Source: Comamonadaceae bacterium CG12_big_fil_rev_8_21_14_0_65_59_15
GTDB lineage: Bacteria; Pseudomonadota; Gammaproteobacteria; Burkholderiales; Burkholderiaceae_C
DNA length: 64,000 nucleotides
NCBI GenBank assembly: GCA_002786915.1
Contig: PCUV01000060.1
Span: 128,011-192,010, forward strand
Reading direction: 5' to 3'
Below are positions 47,125 to 56,337 of this stretch, one piece after another (position 1 is the first letter of the stretch; every line of letters starts with the position of its first letter). The position numbers were made by a program, and so were the translations under genes. The notes under the pieces were generated by a model. It made no database searches. It was given only the letters and a program-made list of their open reading frames with translations, and was not told the origin of the DNA.

Positions 47125-48156
47125 TTATTGGGCGGCCCAGGCGGCAAAGCGTTTTTCCAGCGCCTCGCCCTGATCAGCCCAGAAACCGACGTTGAACTGC
47201 AGCGCGGTCTTGGCGTTGGCCGGAGCGGTCGGCAGACCGGAGAGCACCTTGGCATCGAGCTTGGCCAGCGCCTTCTTGTTGGTCGGGCCGTAGGCGATGT
47301 TCTTGGCGTATTCGGCCTGGGCATCGGCACCGCTGGCCATGGCGATGAACTTCAGTGCCACGTCCTTGTTGGGTGTGCCCTTGGGCATGACCCAGTAATC
47401 GAGGTCATAAATGCCACCGGTCCAGGTGATCTTGAGGTTTTTGCCTTCGCGCTGAGCGGCATCAATGCGGCCGTTGTAGGCGGTGGTCATGACCACGTCA
47501 CCGGCGACCAGAAACTGCGGCGGCTGCGCACCGGCTTCCCACCACTGGATGTTGGACTTGAGCTCGGTGAGTTTCTTGAACGCGCGGTCGGCGCCTTCTT
47601 TGGTTTTGAGCACCTTATAGACGTCGGCCACGGCCACGCCATCGGCCATCAGGGCAAATTCAACGTTGTAGCGGGCACCCTTGCGCATGGCGCGCTTGCC
47701 GGGGAATTTTTTCACGTTCCAGAAATCGGCCCAGGTGGTGGGGGCGGTCTTGAGCTTGTCGCCGTTGTAGGCCATGACGGTGGACCAGACAAAGGTGCCG
47801 ATGCCGCATTCATGGATGGCAGCCGGTTGAAAGTCGGCCTTGTTGCCGATCTTGCTGTAGTCGAGCTTTTCAAACAGGCCTTCGTCGCAGCCACGCGCCA
47901 CGTCGGGACTTTCCACTTCCACCAAGTCCCAGGTGACCTTTTTGGACTCGACCATGGCCTTGATTTTGGCTTGCTCGCCGTTGTATTCCACGCCCACGAC
48001 CTTGTTGCCGGTGGCCTTCTCGAACGGGCCAAAGTAGGCCACTTTTTGCGCGTTGCCGTTGGCGCCGCCAAAGTTGACCACGGTCAGCTGGGTCTCGGCG
48101 TGGCTGGCAACAGCCAGCAAGGCGGCACAGGCGGCCACGAGGGGTTTGAGTTTCAT
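47125..48156 (-). CDS. ABC transporter periplasmic substrate-binding protein (PotD/PotF-like)
   Basis: A 343-residue precursor with signal peptide KPLVAACAALLAVASHA and the mature start ETQLTVVNFGG. The polyamine-binding-protein features are AYFGPFEKATGNKVV, ITWTGGIYDLDYWVMPKG and the helical C-terminus. Substrate by context: 4-guanidinobutyrate, GABA or a polyamine. It lies between the ATPase and permease genes on the minus strand. Confidence 0.9.
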   Translation of the reverse strand: MKLKPLVAACAALLAVASHAETQLTVVNFGGANGNAQKVAYFGPFEKATGNKVVGVEYNGEQAKIKAMVESKKVTWDLVEVESPDVARGCDEGLFEKLDYSKIGNKADFQPAAIHECGIGTFVWSTVMAYNGDKLKTAPTTWADFWNVKKFPGKRAMRKGARYNVEFALMADGVAVADVYKVLKTKEGADRAFKKLTELKSNIQWWEAGAQPPQFLVAGDVVMTTAYNGRIDAAQREGKNLKITWTGGIYDLDYWVMPKGTPNKDVALKFIAMASGADAQAEYAKNIAYGPTNKKALAKLDAKVLSGLPTAPANAKTALQFNVGFWADQGEALEKRFAAWAAQ

Positions 48157-48206
48157 GAAATGTCTCCTTCAGGGTAGTTAAGCAAGTTCAAAAAAATGCA
48201 AGCAGA

Positions 48207-49289
48207 TCAAAGGTAGACCCGCAAATGCTCGGGAGGCAGGTGCAACCAGACCGCCTCGCCCGCCTGGGGCAAGGTCTGGCTGTCCAACGCAATCTTGACA
48301 GTGGCTTCGGTCTGCTGGCCGACCTGGCAGCGCAGACGCAAATGGTCGCCCAGGTAAATCACATCATTCACCTTGGCGGGCACACAGTTGGAGGCGGGGC
48401 GGCTGCTTTCGGTATGAACGCGGATGCGCTCGGGCCGGATGCACGCCTTGACCGATGTGGACACGCTCGCGGCGTTGACGTTGATGCCAGAGACGTTGCC
48501 ACCATCGTTCAGTTGCACGCTGCACTGGCCCTGGTCAACAGCGCGCACTTCGCCGTGGAACACCGTGTTGTCGCCAATAAACCCGGCCACAAAGCGGTTG
48601 GTGGGTGTTTCATACAGGCTGGTAACGGTGTCAATTTGCTGAATCATGCCGTCGTTGAACACGGCCACCCGGTTGGACATGGTCAGTGCCTCGGACTGGT
48701 CGTGCGTGACGTAAACAAAGGTCAGCCCCAGCTTGCGGTGCAATTCTTTCAGCTCGAGCTGCATGTGTTCACGCAATTGCTTGTCCAGTGCGCCCAGTGG
48801 TTCGTCCATCAGCACCAGTTGCGGGTCAAACACCAGCGCGCGCGCCAGTGCCACACGTTGTTGCTGCCCGCCCGAGAGTTGCCCCGGAAAGCGCGCCCCC
48901 AGCGTGCCCATTTGCACCATGTCCAGCGCGCGCAAGACCTTGGCCTCGCGCTCGGCCTTGCCCAGTTTGCGCACGGTCAGCGGGTAGCCCACGTTGTCGG
49001 CAATCGACAGGTGCGGGAACAGCGCGTAGTTTTGAAACACCATGCCAAAGTTGCGCTTGTGCGGCGGCGTTTTGGTGATGGGTTTGCCCGACAGCAGAAT
49101 CTCGCCCGAAGTGGGCGACTCGAACCCGGCCAGCATCATCAGCGTGGTGGTCTTGCCCGAACCCGAGGGCCCCAGCAGCGACAAAAATTCGCCGCTCTGG
49201 ATGTCCAGATTCAGGTCACTCACCACCAGCGTGGTGCCGTCGTAAGATTTTTGGACGCTGGAGAAGCGGACCAGAGGTTCAGATGCCAT
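48207..49289 (-). CDS. ABC transporter ATP-binding protein (PotA/PotG-like)
   Basis: A 360-residue ATPase with Walker A GPSGSGKTT, signature LSGGQQQRVALARAL, Walker B LVLMDEPLGALD, switch His in VTHDQSEA and a C-terminal TOBE domain (from about 275). It energises the two permeases downstream. A copy of the AT-rich mini-element lies between this gene and gabT. Confidence 0.92.
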   Translation of the reverse strand: MASEPLVRFSSVQKSYDGTTLVVSDLNLDIQSGEFLSLLGPSGSGKTTTLMMLAGFESPTSGEILLSGKPITKTPPHKRNFGMVFQNYALFPHLSIADNVGYPLTVRKLGKAEREAKVLRALDMVQMGTLGARFPGQLSGGQQQRVALARALVFDPQLVLMDEPLGALDKQLREHMQLELKELHRKLGLTFVYVTHDQSEALTMSNRVAVFNDGMIQQIDTVTSLYETPTNRFVAGFIGDNTVFHGEVRAVDQGQCSVQLNDGGNVSGINVNAASVSTSVKACIRPERIRVHTESSRPASNCVPAKVNDVIYLGDHLRLRCQVGQQTEATVKIALDSQTLPQAGEAVWLHLPPEHLRVYL

Positions 49290-49294
49290 TCGTT

Positions 49295-49352
49295 GCTATT
49301 CTTTCAAAAGCACGCTGCGCACTTGGGATAAGGGCTACAGGCTGTTTTTATA
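49295..49352 (+). repeat. AT-rich mini-element between gabT and the ATPase gene
   Basis: GCTATTCTTTCAAAAGCACG, then GGGATAAGGGCTACAGGC and TGTTTTTA. Here it runs opposite to the operon. Confidence 0.65.
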
Positions 49353-49369
49353 TGCAAAGAGTGTGCCAG

Positions 49370-50662
49370 TCAGGCCACTGCCGCCAGGCTGGCTTCCATG
49401 ATACCCAGGCCCTCGTCAACAATCGCATCGCTGGCGGTCAGTGGCACCAGAATGCGCACCACGTTGCCGTAGGTGCCGCAGGTCAGCAAAATCAGACCGC
49501 GTTTGGTGGCCTCTGTCGCCAGCGACTTGGCCAGTTCGGCACTGGGCTGGTGCGCGTCGCCGCCCTTGCACAGTTCAATGGCCACCATGGCACCCAGACC
49601 GCGCACGTCGCAGATGCGCTTGTCTTTCGCGGCCAGCGCTTTCAGGCGCGTGGTCATGCGCACGCCCAGCGCCTTGCTGCGCTCCAGCAGTTTGTCTTTT
49701 TCAAACACGTCCAGCACCGCCAGCGCCGCTGCGCAGGCCACCGGGCTGCCAGCATAGGTGCCGCCCAGGCCACCCGCTGCGGGTGCGTCCATGATCTCGG
49801 CACGACCGACCACACCTGAAATGGGGTAGCCACCAGCCATCGATTTGGCCATGGTGATCAGGTCAGGCGCGACACCGCTTTGCTCGATGGCAAACCAGGT
49901 GCCGGTGCGGCCCGCGCCGGTTTGAATCTCGTCGGCAATCATCACGATGCCGTGCTGGTCGCACAGTGCGCGCAGGCGCTGCAAAAAGTCAAACGGCGCC
50001 ACGTTGAAGCCGCCTTCGCCCTGCACCGGCTCGACGATGATGGCCGCCACATGGCTGGCTTCGATGTCGTTCTTGAAAATGCTCTCTACAGAGTTGATAG
50101 CATCATCCACAGACACACCGTGCGCTGCATTGGGAAACTGTGCATGAAAAATTTCGCCAGGAAAAGGCCCAAAGCCCAGCTTGTAGGGGGCCACCTTGCC
50201 GGTCAGGCCCAGCGTGAGCAGCGTGCGCCCGTGGTAACCGCTGGTAAAGGCGATGACACCTGGGCGCTTGGTGTAAGAGCGCGCGATCTTGACGGCGTTT
50301 TCAACCGCCTCGGCACCGGTACTCAAAAACAGCGTTTTCTTGGCAAAGTTGCCCGGTGCCAGCGCGTTGAAGCGCTCGGCCAGCTCCACATAGGGTTCAT
50401 AGGCCAGCACCTGAAAGCAGGTGTGCGTGTACAGGTCAATCTGGGCCTTGACGGCCGCTTTGATCTCGGGGCGGCAGTGGCCGGTGTTAAGCACCGCAAT
50501 GCCGCCGGCAAAGTCGATGTAGCGTTTGCCTTCCACGTCCCACACCTCGGCGTTTTCGCCACGGGCGATGAAAACTTCGTGGCTTTGGCCGACACCGCGG
50601 GGAATAGCGGCTTTGCGGCGGGCCATGAGAGCGGCATTGGTTTGTTGGGTTTTGGTCAGCAT
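49370..50662 (-). CDS. gabT: 4-aminobutyrate aminotransferase
   Basis: PLP enzyme that converts GABA and 2-oxoglutarate to succinic semialdehyde and glutamate; 430 residues. The cofactor Lys is in LITMAKSMAGGYP; FLSTGAEAVENAVKIAR, IIVEPVQGEGGF and IADEIQTGAGRTG are class III aminotransferase motifs. ATG 50662 has AGGAAA upstream. It is the first gene of the minus-strand operon and divergent from the MocR regulator. Confidence 0.94.
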   Translation of the reverse strand: MLTKTQQTNAALMARRKAAIPRGVGQSHEVFIARGENAEVWDVEGKRYIDFAGGIAVLNTGHCRPEIKAAVKAQIDLYTHTCFQVLAYEPYVELAERFNALAPGNFAKKTLFLSTGAEAVENAVKIARSYTKRPGVIAFTSGYHGRTLLTLGLTGKVAPYKLGFGPFPGEIFHAQFPNAAHGVSVDDAINSVESIFKNDIEASHVAAIIVEPVQGEGGFNVAPFDFLQRLRALCDQHGIVMIADEIQTGAGRTGTWFAIEQSGVAPDLITMAKSMAGGYPISGVVGRAEIMDAPAAGGLGGTYAGSPVACAAALAVLDVFEKDKLLERSKALGVRMTTRLKALAAKDKRICDVRGLGAMVAIELCKGGDAHQPSAELAKSLATEATKRGLILLTCGTYGNVVRILVPLTASDAIVDEGLGIMEASLAAVA

Positions 50663-50701
50663 AGGGTTTCCTGGAAGAGGGTTGGCGTTGATCGATGGTC
50701 G

Positions 50702-50771
50702 CACTGTACGGTGCTTGCGGCGCTTCAACCATATACAGTTGCGCCTATTTGCACGATGTACTGTGCAGTAC
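50702..50771. promoter_or_regulatory. Putative operators between gabT and the MocR regulator
   Basis: Three related sites: GCACTGTACGGTGC (50702-50715, one mismatch from a palindrome), TACAGT near 50734, and the perfect 14-bp palindrome GTACTGTGCAGTAC (50758-50771). The shared core is CTGTA/TACAG. They lie in the 147-base divergent region, where a GabR-like regulator would bind. Confidence 0.5.
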
Positions 50772-50809
50772 CCGCACCCGCTACATAGAAACCCTGATAC
50801 GCTAGACAG

Positions 50810-52201
50810 ATGTTGACGCTGAACCCTCAAAGCTCCACACCCCTGGTACTGCAAATCGTTGCCGGTATCAAGGCCGACATTGAAGACGGCACGCTGCGTG
50901 CGGGCTCCAAGGCACCTTCCATCCGCCAGTTTGCCCACGCGCACAACGTGAGCGTGTTCACCGTGGTGGATGCCTACGACCGGCTGGTGGCGCAGGGCTA
51001 CTTTGCCTCGCGCCCGCACTCCGGGTTTTTTGTCAAGCAGCGGCCCTCTGTGGCGGCCGAGTTGCCGGGCCACGGGCCCAACTTCAGCTTTGACTCGATG
51101 TGGTATTTGCGCCGCATTTTCGAAAACCGCGCGCTGCGCATGAAGCCGGGTTGCGGCTGGTTGCCGGGCGACTGGCTGTTTCAGGATGGCGTGCGCCGCG
51201 GCTTGCGCGGGCTGGCGGCCGACGACGTCGATCTGGGCGGGTATGGCGAGCCCAAAGGCTACCCGCCGCTGCGCCAACTGGTACGCGACTTGCTGCTTGA
51301 GCAGGAGATCACCGTCAGCGCCGAGCAGGTGTTGCTCACCCATGGTTCCAGCCAGGCCATGGACCTGGTGGCGCGCCGCCTGGTGCGCCCGGGCGACGCG
51401 GTGCTGGTGGACGACCCGGGCTACCCCAATCTGTTGTTTTCGTTGCGCTTTCTGGGCGCGCGGCTGATCGGCGTGCCACGTACCGCAGCGGGGTACGACC
51501 TGGTGGCGTTGGAAAAGTTGGTGCTGGAACACAGCCCCAAGGTATTTTTTACCCAGCCGCGCTTGCAAAGCCCGACCGGCTCGGTGGCGCAACTGGCACA
51601 TTTGCACCGCGTCATGCAACTGGCCGACAAGCACGATTTTCTGGTGGTGGAAAACGACATTTACGCCGACCTCGACCCCGAGCCACGGCCGTCGCTGGCC
51701 AGCCTGGACCAGTTGAACCGTGTGGTCTATATCAGCAGTTTTTCGAAAACCATTTCGCCCAATATCCGCGTCGGCTACCTGGCAGCCAACCCGGACCTGC
51801 TGGAAGACCTGGCGCAGCTCAAAATGATCTCGGGCCTGACTTCCAGCGAATTCAGCGAACGCATTGCGCACGGCGCGTTGCTCGACGGGCGCTGGCGCAA
51901 ACATGTCAAAGGCTTGCGCGAACGGCTCGCCAAGGCGCACGTGGCCACGGCGGCGAAGTTGATCCAACTGGGTTTCGAAATTTTCTGCGAACCCAAGGCG
52001 GGCATCTTTTTATGGGCGCGCCACCCTGCCATTGCCGATTCGGCCGAGCTGGCCTACAAGGCCGCCGAGCAGGACATTTTGCTGGGCCCCGGCCATCTGT
52101 TCAGCGCCGACTTGCAGCCCAGCCCATGGTTGCGTTTCAACGTGATTTTTTGCGACGACCCGGCGCTGTATGCGTTTTTGGAAAGCTGCACATCGCCGTG
52201 A
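50810..52201 (+). CDS. MocR/GabR-family regulator (GntR wHTH fused to aminotransferase domain)
   Basis: A 463-residue transcription factor. The N-terminal winged helix (about 1-75, KAPSIRQFAHAHNVSVFTVV) is followed by a class I aminotransferase-like domain with the PLP Lys in SSFSKTISPNIRVGYLA. Such proteins sense GABA or PLP. It is divergent from gabT and likely activates the GABA operon; the target is inferred from position. PdxR, the regulator of PLP synthesis, is an alternative. Confidence 0.9.
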   Translation: MLTLNPQSSTPLVLQIVAGIKADIEDGTLRAGSKAPSIRQFAHAHNVSVFTVVDAYDRLVAQGYFASRPHSGFFVKQRPSVAAELPGHGPNFSFDSMWYLRRIFENRALRMKPGCGWLPGDWLFQDGVRRGLRGLAADDVDLGGYGEPKGYPPLRQLVRDLLLEQEITVSAEQVLLTHGSSQAMDLVARRLVRPGDAVLVDDPGYPNLLFSLRFLGARLIGVPRTAAGYDLVALEKLVLEHSPKVFFTQPRLQSPTGSVAQLAHLHRVMQLADKHDFLVVENDIYADLDPEPRPSLASLDQLNRVVYISSFSKTISPNIRVGYLAANPDLLEDLAQLKMISGLTSSEFSERIAHGALLDGRWRKHVKGLRERLAKAHVATAAKLIQLGFEIFCEPKAGIFLWARHPAIADSAELAYKAAEQDILLGPGHLFSADLQPSPWLRFNVIFCDDPALYAFLESCTSP

Positions 52202-52271
52202 TGGGTCAACGCCACCACGCCTCAACGCTTTTGGCGTCGCATGGGGTCAAAAGCCAGTTGCAAAAAAGTCT

Positions 52272-52323
52272 CATATTTCATAGCTACCAGCCGTTGAAAG
52301 ATAAGGGCTAGAGCCTGTTTTTG
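52272..52323 (+). repeat. AT-rich mini-element after the MocR gene
   Basis: CATATTTCATAGCTACCAGC, then AAGATAAGGGCTAGAGCC and TGTTTTTG. A full intergenic copy whose T-run could help terminate the regulator transcript. Confidence 0.7.
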
Positions 52324-52353
52324 TTCAAAATCTGTCAAACCGGACACCGGTGA

Positions 52354-52485
52354 GGCAGGGTGATTGGGTCAGGCGACCGGGCTTTGGGGCGAAATGCGTG
52401 TGCCTGAGGTGTTGGCGTACGCATCCCTCTTTTTCGCGCGTGCTTTCGCCCCAAAACCGCATGCGCCTGGCCCAGTCGCCCTGCC
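52354..52485. repeat. 132-bp imperfect palindrome
   Basis: About 50-nt arms beginning GGCAGGG and ending CCCTGCC. Many differences between the arms are transitions that still pair as G-U in RNA. An inner ATGCGT/ACGCAT stem lies at about 52394-52424. Confidence 0.6.
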
Positions 52486-52540
52486 GTACGTCGATGTCTT
52501 TTGAATTCTTCGCCGCTTCTCTTGCCCACCGCACCGCTCA

Positions 52541-53494
52541 TCACCCCCGATACAGCCGCCCTTGCCAGGTATCGCGCGCCAGCAGCAAGGCTTCCACTTG
52601 CGGCAACAGCTCGTGCAGGCGCATGTTCCAGGCCGGGGCGAGCTTGACCGACGGCGGCACCTCGCTGCCAATGCGCTGGATGGCGATGGTGGGTGCGAGC
52701 CGCTCCAGAAAATCCACCACCAGTTCAAAATAATTTTCCGGGTCCATGATCGGCAGGCTGGCCGGGTCGCGCCGCCACTGGTTGGCCAGCACCGTGTGCT
52801 TCATGATCTGCAATTGATGCAGTTTGAGGGATGTCAGCGGCAAGGCCGATAGCTTGCCTGCACCATCGAGCATGCTCTGACGGCTTTCACCGGGCAGGTC
52901 AAACATGATGTGCGCGCCCACTTGCAAACCGCGTACGGCGGCGCGGCGGATGGCATCTTGCGCGTCGGCAAAGGTGTGGCCCCGGTTGACGCGCGCCAGC
53001 GTGGTGTTGTCACACGACTCCAGCCCCAGCTCCAGCTCGATAAGTTTGCTTTGCGACAACTCGGCCAGGTAGTCCAGCACATCGTCGGGCACGCAGTCGG
53101 GCCGGGTGCCGATGACCAGACCGTCGATCTTGGGGTGCGCCAGCGCCGCACCATAAATCTGGCGCAACTGATCCACTGGCGCGTAGGTGTTGCTGTAGGC
53201 CTGAAAGTACGCCACAAAGTGCCGGGTGTTGGGGTAGCGGCGGGTAAAAAAGTCCAGCCCGGTGTCGATCTGGCGTGTGATGTCGGACTGGTCACGCAGA
53301 TAAGACGGCGTGAAACCGTCGTTATTGCAGAAGGTGCAGCCGCCAACACCCTTACTGCCGTCGCGGTTGGGGCAGGTAAAACCGGCATCGACCGACACCT
53401 TTTGCACGCGGCCTCCGTGGCGCGCGCGCTGCTGGTCGTTCCAGGACAGGAATCGACGCTTGCCAAAGGTGGGGGAAATGGTTGAAACGGGCAT
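52541..53494 (-). CDS. TIGR01212/YhcC-family radical SAM protein
   Basis: A 317-residue protein with an iron-sulfur motif of spacing C-x11-C-x2-C in [16 protein letters not shown], typical of this family rather than the usual CxxxCxxC. Other family segments are [26 protein letters not shown] and [10 protein letters not shown]. The reaction is not known; tRNA modification has been suggested for relatives. It is divergent from alaS. Confidence 0.88.
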   Translation of the reverse strand: MPVSTISPTFGKRRFLSWNDQQRARHGGRVQKVSVDAGFTCPNRDGSKGVGGCTFCNNDGFTPSYLRDQSDITRQIDTGLDFFTRRYPNTRHFVAYFQAYSNTYAPVDQLRQIYGAALAHPKIDGLVIGTRPDCVPDDVLDYLAELSQSKLIELELGLESCDNTTLARVNRGHTFADAQDAIRRAAVRGLQVGAHIMFDLPGESRQSMLDGAGKLSALPLTSLKLHQLQIMKHTVLANQWRRDPASLPIMDPENYFELVVDFLERLAPTIAIQRIGSEVPPSVKLAPAWNMRLHELLPQVEALLLARDTWQGRLYRG

Positions 53495-53655
53495 GGGGGA
53501 TTCGTAGGGTCGGTCGGGTCGCGCATGATAAGCGGGTCTGCCCTGTACATCAGAATCAGCAGTGGCCCGGCGATAATGCGACGCCCGTGTCTGCAGACAG
53601 GTGCCACCGTTTGGGTGCGCTTCTGCTCTCTTTAACGTATAAAACCCTATTTGTT

Positions 53656-56280
53656 ATGACCTCGTCCGACATCTCTGTTGCCGACATCCGCAAGACCTTC
53701 CTCGACTTTTTTGCCTCCAAAGGCCACACCGTGGTGGCATCCAGCCCGCTAGTGCCCGGCAACGACCCAACACTTATGTTCACCAACAGCGGCATGGTGC
53801 AGTTCAAGGACGTGTTCTTGGGCACCGACAAACGCAGCTATGTGCGCGCCGCATCGGTGCAAGCCTGCCTGCGCGCTGGCGGCAAGCACAACGACCTGGA
53901 AAACGTGGGCTACACCGCGCGCCACCACACGTTTTTTGAAATGCTGGGCAACTGGAGCTTTGGCGATTACTTCAAGCGTGAGTCGATCGAGTGGGGCTGG
54001 GAACTGCTCACCAAAGTCTTCAAACTACCGCCCGAGCGCCTGCTGGCCACGGTATATGCCGAAGATGACGAGGCGTATGACATCTGGACAAAAACCATCG
54101 GCCTGCCGCCCGAGCGTGTGATCCGCATTGGCGACAACAAGGGCGGGCGCTACAAGAGCGACAACTTCTGGATGATGGCCGACACCGGCCCGTGCGGCCC
54201 GTGCTCCGAGATTTTTTATGACCATGGCGACCACATTCCCGGTGGCCCCCCGGGCAGCCCGGACGAAGACGGCGACCGCTTCATCGAAATCTGGAACCAC
54301 GTGTTCATGCAGTTCAACATGGACGAGTCCGGTGCCGTAACGCCGCTGCCCGCGCCTTGTGTCGATACCGGCATGGGGCTGGAGCGGCTGGCCGCCATCT
54401 TGCAGCACGTGCACAGCAACTATGAGATTGACCTGTTTGACGCGCTCATCAAAGCCGCCGCGCGCGAGACCGGCTGCGCCGACCTGGGCAACCCGTCGCT
54501 GAAGGTGATTGCCGACCACATCCGCGCCACCGCGTTTTTGGTGAGTGATGGCGTACTGCCCGGCAACGAAGGCCGCGGCTACGTGCAGCGGCGCATCATC
54601 CGCCGCGCCATCCGCCACGGCTACAAGCTGGGCCAGAAGACACCGTTTTTCCACAAACTGGTGCCCGACCTGGTGGCGCAAATGGGCGCGGCCTACCCGA
54701 ACCTGGCCGCACAAGCCGCGCGCATCATGGACGTGCTGCGCGTGGAAGAAGAGCGTTTTTATGAGACACTTGCCACCGGCATGGAGATTCTGGACGAGGC
54801 ACTGGCGGGCGACGCGCGCGTGCTGCCGGGCGCGGTGGCGTTCAAGCTGCACGACACTTTCGGCTTTCCGCTGGACTTGTCCGCTGACGTGTGCCGTGAG
54901 CGCGGTGTCACGGTGGACAGCGCCGGTTTTGATGCCGCCATGGCGCAGCAAAAAGCGCAAGGCCGCGCCGCGGGCAAGTTCAAGATGGACAAGACGCTGG
55001 ACTACACCGGCCCGGGCAATACTTTCATCGGCTACGAGCACCTCACAACCACTACAGAAGTTGTAGCTATTTACGCAGACGATATAAGCGCTACAGCCTT
55101 AAAAGAGGGTCAGACTGGGGTAGTGATTCTGGCCACCACGCCGTTCTATGGCGAAAGCGGCGGCCAGGTCGGCGACCGTGGCGCGATCTTTTCCGAACAC
55201 GCCTTGTTTGAGGTGGCCGACACCCAAAAGCTCAAGGCCGACGTGTTTGCGCATCACGGCACGCTCAAGACTGGTGCGCTCAAGGTAGGTGACAGCGTCA
55301 CGGCACACGTCAACTCCAGCGCGCGCGCCGCCACGCAGCGCAACCACTCGGTCACGCACCTGATGCACAAGGCGCTGCGTGAGGTGCTGGGCAGCCACGT
55401 GCAGCAAAAGGGTAGCCTGGTCAACCCCGAGCGCACGCGCTTTGACTTTGCCCACAATGCGCCCGTCACGGAAGCTGAAATCCGCGAAGTGGAAGCGCGC
55501 GTGAATGCCGAAATATTGGCCAACGCCGCCACGCAGTCGCGCGTCATGGACATCGAGTCGGCGCAAAAGACCGGGGCCATGATGCTGTTTGGCGAAAAAT
55601 ATGGCGAGTCGGTGCGGGTGCTTGACATTGGCAGCAGCCGTGAGCTGTGCGGCGGCACGCACGTGGCGCGCACCGGCGACATTGGCTTGTTCAAGGTGGT
55701 GGCTGAAAGCGGCGTGGCCAGCGGCGTGCGTCGTATCGAGGCCGTCACGGGTGAAAACGCCTTGCATTACCTGCAGCATCTGGAGAACAGCATGGGCAAC
55801 GCCGCCCACCTGCTCAAGGCTCCTGTGGCCGAGGTGAACGACCGTCTGGTGAGTGTGCTGGAACACGTCAAAACGCTCGACAAAGATCTGACTGCGCTCA
55901 AAGGCAAGCTGGCTAGCGCCCAGGGCGACGAACTGGTGACGCAGGCGCAAGACATCAACGGTGTCAAGCTGCTGGTGGCGCGTCTTGAAGGCGCTGACGT
56001 GAAGACGCTGCGCGACACCATGGACAAGCTCAAGGACAAGCTCAAAACCGCCGTGATCGTGCTGGGCGTGGTGGACGGGGCCAAGGTGCAAATTGCCGTG
56101 GGGGTCACGCCCGACACCACCGCCAAGGTCAAGGCCGGCGAGCTGGTCAACTTTGTTGCCGCACAGGTGGGTGGCAAGGGCGGTGGCAAGGCCGATATGG
56201 CGATGGCCGGTGGTACCGAACCGGCCAAGCTGGCGCAGGCCTTGGACAGCGTCGTCGGTTGGGTCACCGCCAAACTCTGA
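53656..56280 (+). CDS. alaS: Alanyl-tRNA synthetase
   Basis: Charges tRNA-Ala and edits Ser/Gly mischarging; 874 residues. The class II catalytic core has [19 protein letters not shown], the editing-domain zinc ligands are in HSVTHLMH and [13 protein letters not shown], and the C-terminal C-Ala domain contains the Gly-rich [18 protein letters not shown] 53656 gives the normal N-terminus [15 protein letters not shown]. An AT-rich stretch at 55056-55106 matches the mini-element. The TGTCTGCAGACA palindrome at 53588-53599 lies upstream. Confidence 0.97.
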   Translation: MTSSDISVADIRKTFLDFFASKGHTVVASSPLVPGNDPTLMFTNSGMVQFKDVFLGTDKRSYVRAASVQACLRAGGKHNDLENVGYTARHHTFFEMLGNWSFGDYFKRESIEWGWELLTKVFKLPPERLLATVYAEDDEAYDIWTKTIGLPPERVIRIGDNKGGRYKSDNFWMMADTGPCGPCSEIFYDHGDHIPGGPPGSPDEDGDRFIEIWNHVFMQFNMDESGAVTPLPAPCVDTGMGLERLAAILQHVHSNYEIDLFDALIKAAARETGCADLGNPSLKVIADHIRATAFLVSDGVLPGNEGRGYVQRRIIRRAIRHGYKLGQKTPFFHKLVPDLVAQMGAAYPNLAAQAARIMDVLRVEEERFYETLATGMEILDEALAGDARVLPGAVAFKLHDTFGFPLDLSADVCRERGVTVDSAGFDAAMAQQKAQGRAAGKFKMDKTLDYTGPGNTFIGYEHLTTTTEVVAIYADDISATALKEGQTGVVILATTPFYGESGGQVGDRGAIFSEHALFEVADTQKLKADVFAHHGTLKTGALKVGDSVTAHVNSSARAATQRNHSVTHLMHKALREVLGSHVQQKGSLVNPERTRFDFAHNAPVTEAEIREVEARVNAEILANAATQSRVMDIESAQKTGAMMLFGEKYGESVRVLDIGSSRELCGGTHVARTGDIGLFKVVAESGVASGVRRIEAVTGENALHYLQHLENSMGNAAHLLKAPVAEVNDRLVSVLEHVKTLDKDLTALKGKLASAQGDELVTQAQDINGVKLLVARLEGADVKTLRDTMDKLKDKLKTAVIVLGVVDGAKVQIAVGVTPDTTAKVKAGELVNFVAAQVGGKGGGKADMAMAGGTEPAKLAQALDSVVGWVTAKL
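55056..55106 (+). repeat. AT-rich mini-element inside alaS
   Basis: GAAGTTGTAGCTATTTACGC, then GATATAAGCGCTACAGCC and TTAAAAG. It is read in frame as part of the editing-domain linker before [11 protein letters not shown]. Confidence 0.6.
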
Positions 56281-56287
56281 ACACTCT

Positions 56288-56337
56288 TTTATCAATAGCT
56301 GTTAGCCCTTGATTGATAAGGGCTGGAGACCTATTTG
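56288..56337 (+). repeat. AT-rich mini-element between alaS and the tlpA-like gene
   Basis: TTATCAATAGCTGTTAGCCC, then TTGATAAGGGCT-like and GGAGACCTATTTGTC. The AGCCCTT/AAGGGCT arms form a perfect 7-bp stem. Its GGAGA at 56325-56329 is the only Shine-Dalgarno candidate for the next gene. Confidence 0.7.

Larger units (their letters stand above)
52202..52540. other. Repeat-filled convergent spacer
   Basis: 339 bases between the regulator gene and the convergent radical SAM gene. No gene seen. It holds a mini-element copy (52272-52323) and a 132-bp imperfect palindrome (52354-52485). Confidence 0.7.

Noticed and set aside
50081..50115. A further mini-element copy inside gabT
   Set aside because: Only a short GATAGCATC-like stretch matches and the AAGGGCT block is missing, so it cannot be told from chance.
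49370..51967. An 865-codon open frame on the minus strand running across gabT and the opposite regulator gene
   Set aside because: Only the part from 50662 down is gabT. The rest is antisense to the MocR gene, has no motif, and arises from GC-rich codon bias.
53588..53599. TGTCTGCAGACA palindrome upstream of alaS as an operator
   Set aside because: A single 12-bp palindrome in a GC-rich spacer with no second site or known regulator. It may be chance.
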